DNA of 64,000 bases, from assembly GCA_035503615.1 (NCBI GenBank), contig DATJTI010000032.1, forward strand, positions 31,111-95,110, written 5' to 3'. This document shows, in pieces, positions 10,839 through 18,985 of this stretch. Position 1 is the stretch's first letter. Each line of letters opens with the position of its first letter. The DNA comes from AP-15 sp035503615 (lineage in GTDB: Bacteria; Pseudomonadota; Alphaproteobacteria; ATCC43930; CGMCC-115725). Below the pieces are notes generated by a model. That model saw nothing but the letters and a program-made list of their open reading frames with translations. It searched no databases and had not been told where the DNA came from. Made by a program: the position numbers and the translations under genes.

Positions 10839-12155
10839 ATGCCGAATGTCGCGCCGCACCGCCTGTCGGCGATCGAGATCGTCCGAAGCATCGAGGCTGG
10901 CGACCTGACCGCCGAAGCGGTGGTCGCGAGTTGCCTCGAACGGATCGCGTTGCGTGAGCCGGTGGTGCGGGCCTGGGCCTATCTGGCGGGCGAGGCGGCG
11001 CTGGCACAGGCGCGGGAATTCGACCGGTCCGGCAGAAAAATGCTGCTCGGCGGCGTGCCGTTCGGTCTCAAGGACATTTTCGACGCCGCACAGATGCCGG
11101 CAACCTACGGTTCGCGCATCTATGCCGGCTGGTGGCCACCCGCCGATGCCAGTGCTGCGGCACTGCCAAAAGCGGCAGGCGGCATCCTCCTCGGCAAGAC
11201 GATCACGACCGAATTCGCCAACCGGCATCCCGGCCCGACCGCGAACCCGCACGATCCGGATTTCACCCCGGGCGGTTCGTCGAGCGGCTCGGCCGCGGCG
11301 GTCGCCGACTTCATGGTGCCATTGGCGATCGGCACGCAGACCGCAGGCTCGGTGATCCGCCCGGCGGCCTATTGCGGCATCGTCGGGTTCAAGCCGAGCT
11401 TCGGCCTGTTCCCGCCGGGCGGCATGCGAATCAACACCGAAACGCTCGACACGGTCGGCATCATGGCGCGCTCGGTCGCCGACATCGCTCTGTTTCGCGC
11501 GGCGATGATGGCGATCCCGTACCAGCCGCCGGTGATGCCCGAAACGCCGCCGCGCCTCGGGCTCTGTCGCGGCCCGCATTGGGACGCGGCCCCGGCCGAA
11601 GGGCGCCATGTGCTTGAAACCGCCGCCAACCGGCTCGCCGCCGCCGGTGCGGTGATTGTCGATGCCGTGCTGCCGCCGGAATGCGCCGCTTCCGACGAAA
11701 TCCAGCGCACGCTCGGTGCGTTCGAGGGGCTGCGCAACCACATGCCGGAGCTGCGCCGTCACGAGGCGCTGTTGAGCCCACAGTTGCGCGACACCAAGAT
11801 CTCGCTCGGCCGCAAGCTGACACTCGAGCAATATCGCGCCGCCTGCAACGCAGCGGAGAACGCGCGGCGTGCCGCGCATGACCGGGCCGGCGGCTTTGAC
11901 GCGATCCTGACCCTGCCGGCCCCGGGCGAGGCGCCGCGTGGGCTCGGCGATACCGGCTCGGCGATGTACAACGCGATCTGGACGCAGCTCCACATGCCCT
12001 GTCTGACATTGCCGGCCGGCCACGGTCCGAACGCGCTGCCGGTCGGGGTCCAGCTGGTCGGCCGCCGCCACGACGACGCAAAACTGATCGAAATGGGTCT
12101 GTGGACCGAGCGCGGCCTCCTCGAAGGAGCAAGGCTATGGGCGCCGAAATTCTGA
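10839..12155 (+). CDS. Amidase (amidase-signature family), first of tandem pair
   Basis: A 438-residue amidase-signature hydrolase of the GatA-like fold, which cleaves C-N amide bonds with a Ser-cisSer-Lys triad. K78 (GLKDIF), the cis-Ser of PGGSSSGSAA (residues 145-153) and the nucleophile S171 (QTAGSVIRP) are all present, so it should be active. ATG at 10839 is chosen because upstream codons lack family similarity. The last 19 bp overlap the start of a second amidase. The two proteins are clearly paralogous (FGLKDIFDA/VGVKDVIDT, KTITTEFANR/KTVTTEFANR), suggesting tandem duplication. Not GatA itself: no gatB or gatC is adjacent. The substrate is unknown; location next to the fds operon may be coincidental. 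Confidence 0.9.
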   Translation: MPNVAPHRLSAIEIVRSIEAGDLTAEAVVASCLERIALREPVVRAWAYLAGEAALAQAREFDRSGRKMLLGGVPFGLKDIFDAAQMPATYGSRIYAGWWPPADASAAALPKAAGGILLGKTITTEFANRHPGPTANPHDPDFTPGGSSSGSAAAVADFMVPLAIGTQTAGSVIRPAAYCGIVGFKPSFGLFPPGGMRINTETLDTVGIMARSVADIALFRAAMMAIPYQPPVMPETPPRLGLCRGPHWDAAPAEGRHVLETAANRLAAAGAVIVDAVLPPECAASDEIQRTLGAFEGLRNHMPELRRHEALLSPQLRDTKISLGRKLTLEQYRAACNAAENARRAAHDRAGGFDAILTLPAPGEAPRGLGDTGSAMYNAIWTQLHMPCLTLPAGHGPNALPVGVQLVGRRHDDAKLIEMGLWTERGLLEGARLWAPKF

Positions 12156-13405
12156 GCGCAAGCGAGGCGGTCGCCCGCATCGCAACCGGAAAGTTACGCG
12201 CCGATACGCTGGTGCGCGACTGCCTCGACCGCATTGCGGCGCGCGCCGCTGTCAAGGCGTGGGTGTGGCTCGACCCGGAGCACGCGGTCGCGCAGGCGGA
12301 CGCGGTCGAACGCGCCGGCCGCCCGGGGCTGCTCAAAGGCGTGCCGGTCGGGGTCAAGGATGTCATCGACACTTATGACATGCCGACCCAGCACGGCTCG
12401 CCGATCTACCGCGGCAACCGGCCCTTTGCCGACGCCGCCTGCGTCGCCCTGACCCGCGCCGCGGGTGGGGTGATCCTCGGCAAGACGGTGACCACCGAAT
12501 TCGCCAATCGCGAGCCACGCGAGACCGTGCATCCGTTGAACCCGGCGCACACTCCGGGCGGCTCATCGAGCGGGTCGGCCGCGGCTGTCGCCGATTTCCA
12601 GGTGCCGGTCGCGTTCGGGACGCAGACCGGCGGCTCGACGATCCGCCCCGCGGCGTTCTGCGGCGTGATCGGCTACAAGCCCAGCTTTGGCGAGTTCAGC
12701 CGGGTCGGCATCAAGATGCAGTGTCACAACCTCGATACCTTGGGGCTGATCTGCCGCAGCCTCGACGATGTGGCGCTGTTGCGGGCGGTCCTCCAGGTCC
12801 AGCCGCTGCGTGCGATCGAACGCAGCCCGGCCGCACCGCGCATCGGCTTTTGCCGCAGCGCCTCGTGGGACGATGCCAGCACCGACACAAAGGCACTGCT
12901 CGAGCGCACGGCCGCCCGGCTCGCCGCCGCCGGTGCCGTGGTGCGCGAGGTGACCCTGACCCCGGCAAACATGCTCGAGCAGCAGCGCCGCGTCTTCGCC
13001 TTTGAGGCGGCGCGCAACTATGCCTACGAGTACGAAGAGCATGCCGACCAGCTGAGCCCGGGGTTGCGCGATGGGCTTTTGAGCGAGGGCCGCGACCTGC
13101 CGCTCGCCGCCTATGTCGAAGCGATCGAGACCGCCGAGCAATTTCGCCGCCATCTCGCCGATCTGTTCCGCGAATTTGATGTGCTGCTGACCCCGAGTGC
13201 GGTCGGAGAGGCGCCCGAGGGGCTCGGCTCGACCGGCGACGCGCGTTTCAACGCGGTCTGGACCCTGGGATGGGTCCCCTGCCTGACCTTGCCCGCCGGC
13301 ACCGGCAATGCCGGCCTGCCACTCGGCATTCAGCTGGTCGGCCCGCACTTCGCCGACGAAAAACTGCTCGACGCCGCGCGCTGGGTCGAGGCCCGGCTCG
13401 GTTGA
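12137..13405 (+). CDS. Amidase (amidase-signature family), second of tandem pair
   Basis: A 422-residue paralogue of the preceding amidase. The triad is K74 (VGVKDVI), the cis-Ser in PGGSSSGSAA (residues 140-148) and S167 (TQTGGSTIRPAA). The ATG at 12137 starts 19 bp before the stop of the first amidase and is preceded by GAAGGAG, so the pair is probably translationally coupled. A frame extension of 12 codons upstream is possible but has no ribosome site. As with its neighbour, the fold is clear but the amide substrate is not. The two NIPSNAP genes follow after 67 bp on the same strand and may belong to the same transcript. Confidence 0.9.
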   Translation: MGAEILSASEAVARIATGKLRADTLVRDCLDRIAARAAVKAWVWLDPEHAVAQADAVERAGRPGLLKGVPVGVKDVIDTYDMPTQHGSPIYRGNRPFADAACVALTRAAGGVILGKTVTTEFANREPRETVHPLNPAHTPGGSSSGSAAAVADFQVPVAFGTQTGGSTIRPAAFCGVIGYKPSFGEFSRVGIKMQCHNLDTLGLICRSLDDVALLRAVLQVQPLRAIERSPAAPRIGFCRSASWDDASTDTKALLERTAARLAAAGAVVREVTLTPANMLEQQRRVFAFEAARNYAYEYEEHADQLSPGLRDGLLSEGRDLPLAAYVEAIETAEQFRRHLADLFREFDVLLTPSAVGEAPEGLGSTGDARFNAVWTLGWVPCLTLPAGTGNAGLPLGIQLVGPHFADEKLLDAARWVEARLG

Positions 13406-13472
13406 TCGGGCGGGCTTGCCTGGCATCGCCGGCGACCGCATGCTGACCCGTGGCATCAACCGAGGAGGTGAC

Positions 13473-13799
13473 ATGATCTACGAGCTGCGCGTCTATCACT
13501 GCGTGCCCGGCCGCCTGCCGGACCTGATCAAGCGCTTCGACACGATCACGCTGCCGCTGTGGGAAAAGCATCGGATCCGCCAGGCCGGGTTCTGGACCGT
13601 GGCGATCGGGCCGTCGAACCAGGACCTCTATTACATGCTGCAGTGGGAATCGCTCGAGGAGCGCACCCAGAAATTCGCGGCGTTCCAGGCCGATCCGGAG
13701 TGGATTTCGAAACGGGCCCAGACCGAGGCCAACGGTCCGATCGTCGCCTCGATCACCAACACGATCCTGCAACCGACCAGCTTTTCGTCGGCCAGATAG
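13473..13799 (+). CDS. NIPSNAP family protein, first of tandem pair
   Basis: A 108-residue ferredoxin-like (dimeric alpha/beta barrel) protein of the NIPSNAP family: it starts with YELRVYHC, has the RFDTITLPLWEKH helix and the WESLEERTQKFAAFQ segment with the typical F-x-A/AF-Q-x-DPEW pattern. Family function is unclear; bacterial members are often beside catabolic enzymes and may be small oxygenases or binding proteins. ATG at 13473 has a very strong ribosome site (GAGGAGGTGAC, ~13462-13472). It is followed after 12 bp by a paralogue of identical length. The frame extends upstream, but that portion is a shadow of the amidase. Confidence 0.88.
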   Translation: MIYELRVYHCVPGRLPDLIKRFDTITLPLWEKHRIRQAGFWTVAIGPSNQDLYYMLQWESLEERTQKFAAFQADPEWISKRAQTEANGPIVASITNTILQPTSFSSAR

Positions 13800-13811
13800 C
13801 GAGGACGGAAC

Positions 13812-14138
13812 ATGCTTTACGAACTGCGCATCTACCATTGCCCGCCGGGCCGGCTCCCGGACCTCCTGAAGCGCTTCGACACGATCACGCTCGGCATCTG
13901 GAAGCGGCACGGCATCGAGCAGGCCGGGTTCTGGACCACGCTGATCGGCGAATCGAACCAGACCCTGCACTATCTGCTCAAATGGGAGTCGCTGGCCGAT
14001 CGCGAAAAGAAGTGGAATGCGTTCCAGGCCGATCCGGAATGGCACCAGAAGCGGGCCCAGACCGAGGCGAACGGCCCGATCGTCGCCCGCGTCGAGAACT
14101 ACATCTTGCAGCCGACCGCCTTCTCGGCGGTCAAATAG
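13812..14138 (+). CDS. NIPSNAP family protein, second of tandem pair
   Basis: A 108-residue NIPSNAP protein clearly duplicated from its upstream neighbour: long stretches such as GRLPDL, KRFDTITL, QAGFWT and KRAQTEANGPIVA are shared, with no length difference. Differences cluster around residues 26-34 and 60-68, which could alter ligand or dimer preference. The pair could form a heterodimeric barrel; this is inference. Function is unknown. It ends before a convergent gene whose stop is at 14231. Confidence 0.88.
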   Translation: MLYELRIYHCPPGRLPDLLKRFDTITLGIWKRHGIEQAGFWTTLIGESNQTLHYLLKWESLADREKKWNAFQADPEWHQKRAQTEANGPIVARVENYILQPTAFSAVK

Positions 14139-14230
14139 CAACGATCGCAATCGCGGCAAACCGGCTCTCGCCCGCTCTGCCGGGCGGGGCCGGTCCGCGA
14201 TGCGCACCGGCCAAGCACGGCGGCGGCGCG

Positions 14231-14863
14231 TTAACCGGCGCGGGTGTAGCGGCGGCTGACGATGCGCAAATGGTCGCGGAAATGCGGGCGCAGCTTCTGC
14301 GTCCACGGCGTATCGGCGGCCTTGCGCCACGCCTCGGAGCGCACCACCTCGGGCGCGTTCAGGTGGTAGAGCGCAATGTAGCGCTGGGTCCCGCCGCTGC
14401 CGCGATAGCGCCGCGCGCATAACACGCCGGGCACCGCGCCCAACGCCGGGATGTGCTCGGTGTTGTACCACTCGTTGAATTCGTGCTCGTGCTCCGGGGC
14501 GACGTTCATCCCGACCATCAGCAGGCCCGCTGCCTCGCGTGGGGCGAGGCGGTCGCCGGGCACTAGCTGCTCGCCCTCGTAGCGCAGGATTCCCTTGCGG
14601 AACTTGGCAGTGCGCTTGGTCCAGGGCGAGCCGTTGTCGCCGCCGACCGCGAGATAGGCGGGGCTGTGCAGCACGCCGACATTGTCGAGATCGTAGGTCG
14701 CCACCGAGACCTTCGGTTCGTCCACCCCGATCCACCGATCCGCATTCAGAAAGCCCGGCACGCGCAGCCGCTCGGGCACGTGTTCGAGATCATACCAATC
14801 GTGGAATTCGTCCTCGGGTGCCGCCGAAAAATCCATCGCCGCGATAAGAATGCCTTTGGCCAT
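14231..14863 (-). CDS. Two-domain dimeric alpha/beta-barrel-like protein, function unknown
   Basis: A 210-residue protein built from two similar halves. Residues ~15-40 (EDEFHDWYDLEHVPERL) and ~123-150 (EHEFNEWYNTEHIPAL, followed by GVLCARRYRG) repeat the same pattern, as in EthD-like / dimeric alpha-beta barrel proteins. The family is unnamed (DUF-level). Conserved D/N-W-Y-x-x-EH-(I/V)-P in both halves suggests a shared ligand-binding or catalytic motif. The ATG at 14863 is preceded by a GGGAGGCGAT-type ribosome site. It faces the NIPSNAP genes convergently and diverges from the small gene at 15046, with a tandem repeat between. Function not assigned. Confidence 0.75.
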   Translation of the reverse strand: MAKGILIAAMDFSAAPEDEFHDWYDLEHVPERLRVPGFLNADRWIGVDEPKVSVATYDLDNVGVLHSPAYLAVGGDNGSPWTKRTAKFRKGILRYEGEQLVPGDRLAPREAAGLLMVGMNVAPEHEHEFNEWYNTEHIPALGAVPGVLCARRYRGSGGTQRYIALYHLNAPEVVRSEAWRKAADTPWTQKLRPHFRDHLRIVSRRYTRAG

Positions 14864-14930
14864 CGCCTCCTCCCGAACCGCGTCCTGAAAACCCGGGAGC
14901 GATCATCTCCGAGAGCGGCGGTTGTTTCCA

Positions 14931-14984
14931 GCGAATCCGACCGGGCCAGCAAATCCGACCGGGCCGGCGAATCCGACCGGGAAG
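14931..14984. repeat. Three tandem 18-bp repeats in a divergent intergenic region
   Basis: Three copies of an 18-bp unit (14931-14948, 14949-14966, 14967-14984) share AATCCGACCGGG, with single-base differences at the flanks. They lie between two divergently transcribed genes (starts at 14863 and 15046), so they could alter promoter spacing or be a binding array. Confidence 0.85.
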
Positions 14985-15045
14985 CCGAGGCGCGCACGGC
15001 CGGGTTTGTGCGGTAAGCTCCCGGCGACGCGAAAGGAGGACGCGC

Positions 15046-15333
15046 ATGGAGTTCCAACGCTACCGGGATTCGCTAACGCAGGACGCGCCGCCCGAAGGGT
15101 TGAGCATGGCGGCGCAGGCGCTGTGGTGGGAAGCCAAGGGGGATTGGCAGCGGGCGCATCACTGCGCGCAGCAACAGCCCGATGCCGAAGGGGCCTGGGT
15201 GCATGCCTACCTGCATCGGGTCGAAGGCGATCTGCGCAACGCCGGCGGCTGGTATGGGCGCGCCGGGCGCCCGGTCTCGACCGCGCCGTTGCAGCAGGAA
15301 TGGGAAGCGATCGCCCGCGCATTGATCACCTGA
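15046..15333 (+). CDS. Small conserved hypothetical protein
   Basis: A 95-residue acidic, tryptophan-rich protein with no signal peptide or membrane segment. Its helical repeats (MAAQALWWEAKGDWQRAHH, AEGAWVHAYLHRVEGDLRNAGGWYGRAG) look like two degenerate TPR-type hairpins. ATG at 15046 has an AAAGGAGGA ribosome site (~15033-15042). It sits 7 bp before folK on the same strand. Function unknown; coding status is supported by the ribosome site, spacing to folK and GC3-rich codons. Confidence 0.75.
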   Translation: MEFQRYRDSLTQDAPPEGLSMAAQALWWEAKGDWQRAHHCAQQQPDAEGAWVHAYLHRVEGDLRNAGGWYGRAGRPVSTAPLQQEWEAIARALIT

Positions 15334-15340
15334 CGGGGCG

Positions 15341-15847
15341 TTGTTGCCTCCCCTGATCCTGATCGGCATCGGCGGCAACCTCGACAGCGCGCGTTGGGGA
15401 CCGCCGCGCGCGGTGCTGACCGCAGCACTCGCGGCACTGGTAGCCGAGGGCGTCGTGGTTAGCGCGCGCTCGGGCTGGTACCGCACCGAGCCGGTGCCGC
15501 CCTCCGACCAGCCGTGGTTCGTCAACGCCGTAGCGGCGATCGACACCGGTCTCGAGGCTGCTGCACTGCTGGCGGCGATGCAGCGGGTCGAGACGCGGTT
15601 CGGGCGGGTGCGCACGGTGCCGAACGCCGCACGGGCAGTCGATCTCGATCTGCTCGACTACCGCGGCGAGCAAATCCGATCGGCGCACCTCGTGTTGCCG
15701 CACCCGCGGCTGCATCAGCGCCGGTTTGTCCTCGAGCCGCTGGTCGCAATCGCCCCGGATTGGCGCCACCCGGTGCTCGGGCTGACAGCGCGGCAGCTTC
15801 TTGCGGCGCTCGAACCCGGCCAGCCGGTGATTCGCCTCCCCGATTGA
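15341..15847 (+). CDS. folK: 2-amino-4-hydroxy-6-hydroxymethyldihydropteridine diphosphokinase
   Basis: FolK transfers pyrophosphate from ATP to 6-hydroxymethyl-dihydropterin in folate biosynthesis. The 168-residue protein has the N-terminal LIGIGGNL, the W-Y-R-T-EP substrate motif (SGWYRTEPVP), the WFVNAV segment and the FGRVR..ARAVDLDLL pyrophosphokinase signature, then LPHPRLHQRRFVLEPL. The start is TTG at 15341 or the following TTG; no ATG is available. It is slightly divergent in the first loop (GIGGNLDSARWG). The other folate genes are not in this window. Confidence 0.9.
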   Translation: MLPPLILIGIGGNLDSARWGPPRAVLTAALAALVAEGVVVSARSGWYRTEPVPPSDQPWFVNAVAAIDTGLEAAALLAAMQRVETRFGRVRTVPNAARAVDLDLLDYRGEQIRSAHLVLPHPRLHQRRFVLEPLVAIAPDWRHPVLGLTARQLLAALEPGQPVIRLPD

Positions 15848-15906
15848 TCCCGCCGCGGCGCCGATTGAGTTCGCGGGACCCCGGCGATATAACCCGCCGG
15901 TTCTAT

Positions 15907-15963
15907 CAACGAGCAGACCGGATGGCAACGAGGAGACCGGATGGCAACGAGGAGACCGGATGG
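15907..15963 (+). repeat. Three tandem 19-bp repeats, each with a Shine-Dalgarno and ATG
   Basis: Copies at 15907-15925, 15926-15944 and 15945-15963 read CAACGAG(C/G)AGACCGGATGG. The second and third have GAGGAG five bases before ATG; a degenerate fourth unit (15964-15984) again has AGGAG and ATG. Because 19 is not a multiple of three, the ATGs at 15922, 15941 and 15960 are in three different frames; only 15960 and 15981 read into the methyltransferase-like gene. Confidence 0.9.
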
Positions 15964-16694
15964 CCGCCGCAGGAGACGGAATGGCGCGGGACGATAACGC
16001 AGCGGACAGAACGCGGCACCAAGCTGCCGCGGACCGCACGAGTCGATACGAGGCAGCGCGCGCGCATATGATCGACAGCCAGCTGCGGCCCAACAAGGTC
16101 AGCGACGAGCGGGTGCTCGCCGCCTTCGAACGGATCCGCCGGGAGCTGTTTGTTGCCGAGCATCTGCGCTCGGTCGCCTATATCGACGAGGATCTGCCGC
16201 TCGGTCGCGGCCGGTATCTGATGGAGCCGATGGTTTGCGGCCGATTGTTGCAGGCCGCGGCACCCGGGCGCGGCGACGCAGCTCTGGTCGTCGGCGCCGG
16301 ACCCGGATACGAGGCGGCGCTGTTGAGCCTGCTGGCGCGCTCAGTCGTTGCCGTCGAGGCGGATGCGGAACTCGCCCGCTGCGCCCGCTCGGCGCTCGTC
16401 GACCACCACATCGCCTCGGTCAAGGTTGTCGAGACACCGCTCGCCGAAGGCCATCGGCCCGGGGCACCCTATGACGTCATCCTGTTCGGCGGAGCGATTG
16501 CCGAGCTGCCGGCGGCGATTGTCGCTCAGCTCGCGGAAGGCGGCCGGCTCGTCGCGGTCGTCAAGACCGGGGGCGGGGTGGGCCGGGCCACGCTCGCGAC
16601 GCGGACTGGCGGAGTCCTCGGCAGCCGCGTTATCTTCGACGCCGCAACCCCGTTGCTACCGGGTTTCCGTCCCGAGCCCGCCTTCACATTCTGA
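15960..16694 (+). CDS. Protein-L-isoaspartate O-methyltransferase-like protein
   Basis: A 244-residue SAM-dependent methyltransferase of the PIMT (Pcm) family: AHMIDSQLRPNKVSDERVLAAFERI, RRELFV, YIDEDLPLGRGRYLMEP, then a SAM-binding VVGAGPGYEAALLSLL near residue 102. The canonical TISQP active-site motif is replaced by RYLMEP, as in many alphaproteobacterial paralogues located before tolC, so true isoaspartyl repair is doubtful. Start: ATG 15960 or 15981, both with AGGAG sites produced by a 19-bp tandem repeat. It is followed by tolC after 2 bp, suggesting a common transcript and perhaps an envelope-related role (inference). Confidence 0.82.
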   Translation: MAAAGDGMARDDNAADRTRHQAAADRTSRYEAARAHMIDSQLRPNKVSDERVLAAFERIRRELFVAEHLRSVAYIDEDLPLGRGRYLMEPMVCGRLLQAAAPGRGDAALVVGAGPGYEAALLSLLARSVVAVEADAELARCARSALVDHHIASVKVVETPLAEGHRPGAPYDVILFGGAIAELPAAIVAQLAEGGRLVAVVKTGGGVGRATLATRTGGVLGSRVIFDAATPLLPGFRPEPAFTF

Positions 16695-16696
16695 GC

Positions 16697-18190
16697 ATGA
16701 CCGATGCTTCTGTACTCTGGCGCCCGGTGATGCGGGCGACCGCATCGATCCGAAACCCCGGCAGCACCCGCCGCGCGCCGCGTTGCCGCTTCGCCGCAGG
16801 TGCCATCGCCGGCGTCGCGGCGGTGATCGTGCTGATGGCATCGATGATGCTGCCGGCGCAGGCACAGACACTTACCCAGGCGCTGGCTGAAGCCTACAAC
16901 ACCAATCCGCAGCTTCTGGCACAGCGCGCCCTGCTGCGGGCGACCGATGAACAGGTGCCGCAGGCGCTGTCCGGCTGGCGCCCGACCGTGACCGTCACCG
17001 GACAGGTGGGCGGGGCGCGCAGCAGCATTTTCACACCGGCGACCGGGGTTCCGGTCCTGCCGCACACGACCACCTACGACACGTTCTATCAGAACAGCCT
17101 CGGTCTGCAGGTCACCCAGCCGGTGTACAGCGGCGGCCGGACGATCGCGCAGACCCGGGAGGCGATCAACACGGTCGAGGCCACCCGGGCGCAGACGCTG
17201 GCGGTCGAAACCTCGGTATTTCAGGCGGTGGCGCAGGCTTATCTCGACGTCGTGCGCGACCAGGCCCTGGTCGAGGTCGATCGCAACAATGTCGAGGTGC
17301 TGAGCAAGCAGCTCGAAGCGACCCAGGACCGGTTCCGGGTCGGCGAAGTTACCCGCACCGATGTGGCGCAGGCCGAATCCTCGCTGGCCCAGGCGCAGGG
17401 CACGCTGACCGCAGCCCAGGGCACGCTTGCCCAGAGCCGGGCGGAATATGTGCGCGCGGTCGGCCAGGAGCCCGGCCGGCTGTTGCTGCCGCGCGACCGG
17501 CCGGCCCTGCCGGCGACCCGCGAAGAGGCTCAGACGCTGGCCGCCGACGACAATTACAGTGTCATCGCGGCAAACTTTGCCGAGCTCGCCTCGCGCGACA
17601 ATGTCAGTGCTACGCGCGATCAGCTGCGGCCGCAAATCTCGCTGGTCGGAAATCTCACCCGCCTTGTCGCCCCCTCGGTCACCTTGGCCGGCTCGCGGGA
17701 AGAAGAGGCGGCGATCACCGCGCAGATGACGGTGCCGCTCTACGAGGCCGGGGCGATCTATTCGCAGACGCGGCAGGCCGAGCAGACTGTCGGGCAGCGG
17801 CGCAGCCAGGTCGACGACGCACGTCGTGCCGCGGTGCAGACCGCGACCGATGCGTGGGAGACGCTGAAGGCGGCGCGGGCCAGCATCGCTTCGTTCTCAG
17901 CGGCGGTGCGGGCAGCGCAAATCGCGCTCGTCGGCATCCAGCAGGAGGCCCTGGTCGGCACCGCCACGACCCTCGACGTGCTGGTGCAGAACCAGCAGCT
18001 CTTGACCACACAGGAGCAGCTGATTGTCGCCGAACACGATGCCGCACTCGCCGAGTTCAACCTGGCGGCGTCGATCGGCCGCCTGGTGGCGCCCGAGCTC
18101 CACCTCCCGGTGCAGCTCTACGACATGGAGCGGCACTACAAGGAAGTGAAGGACAAGTGGATCGGCTTTGGCGGCGGTCTCAACGAGTGA
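16697..18190 (+). CDS. TolC family outer membrane efflux protein
   Basis: A 497-residue outer-membrane channel of the TolC family, the exit duct for type I secretion and RND efflux. A long N-terminal leader has a basic stretch then a hydrophobic segment (residues ~35-52) ending in an ALA-type cleavage area before QTLTQALAEAY. The two TolC repeats are visible: NTNPQLLAQRALLRATDEQVPQA and GGRTIAQTREAINTVEATRAQTL, then a second pair (SVIAANFAELASRDNVSATR; YSQTRQAEQTVGQRRSQVDDARR). The C-terminus (LHLPVQLYDMERHYKEVKDKWIG) is typical of alphaproteobacterial TolC. It is followed by PopZ and valS, a conserved alphaproteobacterial order. No periplasmic adaptor or pump gene is beside it. Confidence 0.93.
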   Translation: MTDASVLWRPVMRATASIRNPGSTRRAPRCRFAAGAIAGVAAVIVLMASMMLPAQAQTLTQALAEAYNTNPQLLAQRALLRATDEQVPQALSGWRPTVTVTGQVGGARSSIFTPATGVPVLPHTTTYDTFYQNSLGLQVTQPVYSGGRTIAQTREAINTVEATRAQTLAVETSVFQAVAQAYLDVVRDQALVEVDRNNVEVLSKQLEATQDRFRVGEVTRTDVAQAESSLAQAQGTLTAAQGTLAQSRAEYVRAVGQEPGRLLLPRDRPALPATREEAQTLAADDNYSVIAANFAELASRDNVSATRDQLRPQISLVGNLTRLVAPSVTLAGSREEEAAITAQMTVPLYEAGAIYSQTRQAEQTVGQRRSQVDDARRAAVQTATDAWETLKAARASIASFSAAVRAAQIALVGIQQEALVGTATTLDVLVQNQQLLTTQEQLIVAEHDAALAEFNLAASIGRLVAPELHLPVQLYDMERHYKEVKDKWIGFGGGLNE

Positions 18191-18273
18191 GTCCACGGCA
18201 TGGCCCTGTCTCTGGAAAATTCGACCGGGGACCCCTAGTCTAGCCGGAGCCTCGAATTTTATCGGTTGCTTCG

Positions 18274-18918
18274 ATGTCGGATGTGAAATCCCAGCCGAAC
18301 CCGGCGACGCCCGGCCGTCCGGCGATGGACGCGGCGCCCGATCGCTCGATGGAAGAGATCATCGCGTCGATCAGCCGCATCATTGCCGAGGATGGCCGGC
18401 CGAGCGATCCCCGGGCGAGCGATCCCCGGGCGAGCGGCGCGGCGCGGCGCGTTCCGCCGGGGCCGACGACCGGTATTCTCGAATTGACCGATGCGATTGC
18501 CGATGACGGCTCGGTGCAACGGCTTGCCCCGGCCGCCGGCCCATCGGTCGGCGCCGATCCCGGCCGGGACGCAATGGCAGCAGGTACGGTGCCCGATGCC
18601 GCGCCCGCGCCGCCGCAACCCTCCGCCGCGACGGGTAATCCCTCCTTCCCACCGACGGCGCGGTCGGAGCGGATCCTGTCCACCGCGACATCGGAGGCGA
18701 CGGCGTCGGCCTTTGCCCGTCTCGGCGCCGTGTCGCGCGAGCGCCGCGCCGCAGCGGACCTGCCGATCGGCGCCCCGGCGCGCACCCTCGAGGATGTCGT
18801 GCGCGAGAGCTTGCAGCCATTGCTGCAAGCCTGGCTCGAGGCGCACCTGCCGGCGCTCGTCGAGCGGCTGGTTCGCGAGGAAATCGCGCGCGTCGCCGCC
18901 GAGGCGGGGCTGCGCTGA
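18274..18918 (+). CDS. popZ: DUF2497 / PopZ-like polar organizing protein
   Basis: A 214-residue protein with the PopZ architecture: a short N-terminal helix (SMEEIIASISRIIAEDG, residues ~25-41), a long proline/alanine-rich disordered middle, and a C-terminal oligomerisation region (LEDVVRESLQPLLQAWLEAHLPALVERLVREE...). PopZ forms a polar microdomain that anchors ParB/parS and cell-cycle factors in alphaproteobacteria. Its position between tolC and valS supports this. A 15-bp tandem duplication (18401-18430) adds one PSDPRAS-type unit in the disordered part. The gene symbol rests on family and position, not on functional proof. Confidence 0.85.
   Translation: MSDVKSQPNPATPGRPAMDAAPDRSMEEIIASISRIIAEDGRPSDPRASDPRASGAARRVPPGPTTGILELTDAIADDGSVQRLAPAAGPSVGADPGRDAMAAGTVPDAAPAPPQPSAATGNPSFPPTARSERILSTATSEATASAFARLGAVSRERRAAADLPIGAPARTLEDVVRESLQPLLQAWLEAHLPALVERLVREEIARVAAEAGLR
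18401..18430 (+). repeat. 15-bp tandem duplication inside popZ
   Basis: Two perfect copies of CGAGCGATCCCCGGG (18401-18415 and 18416-18430), in frame, duplicating SDPRA in the disordered linker. Confidence 0.9.
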
Positions 18919-18985
18919 CCGCGGAGCGCGGGCCTGCAGGCGCCAATCGGCGCGGCCAATCCTACTAGTCGAGGATCGTTCGGCA

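Noticed and set aside
10839..13405. The two amidases as GatA of the tRNA amidotransferase
   Set aside because: No gatB or gatC beside them and the pair is duplicated; they fit generic amidase-signature enzymes better.
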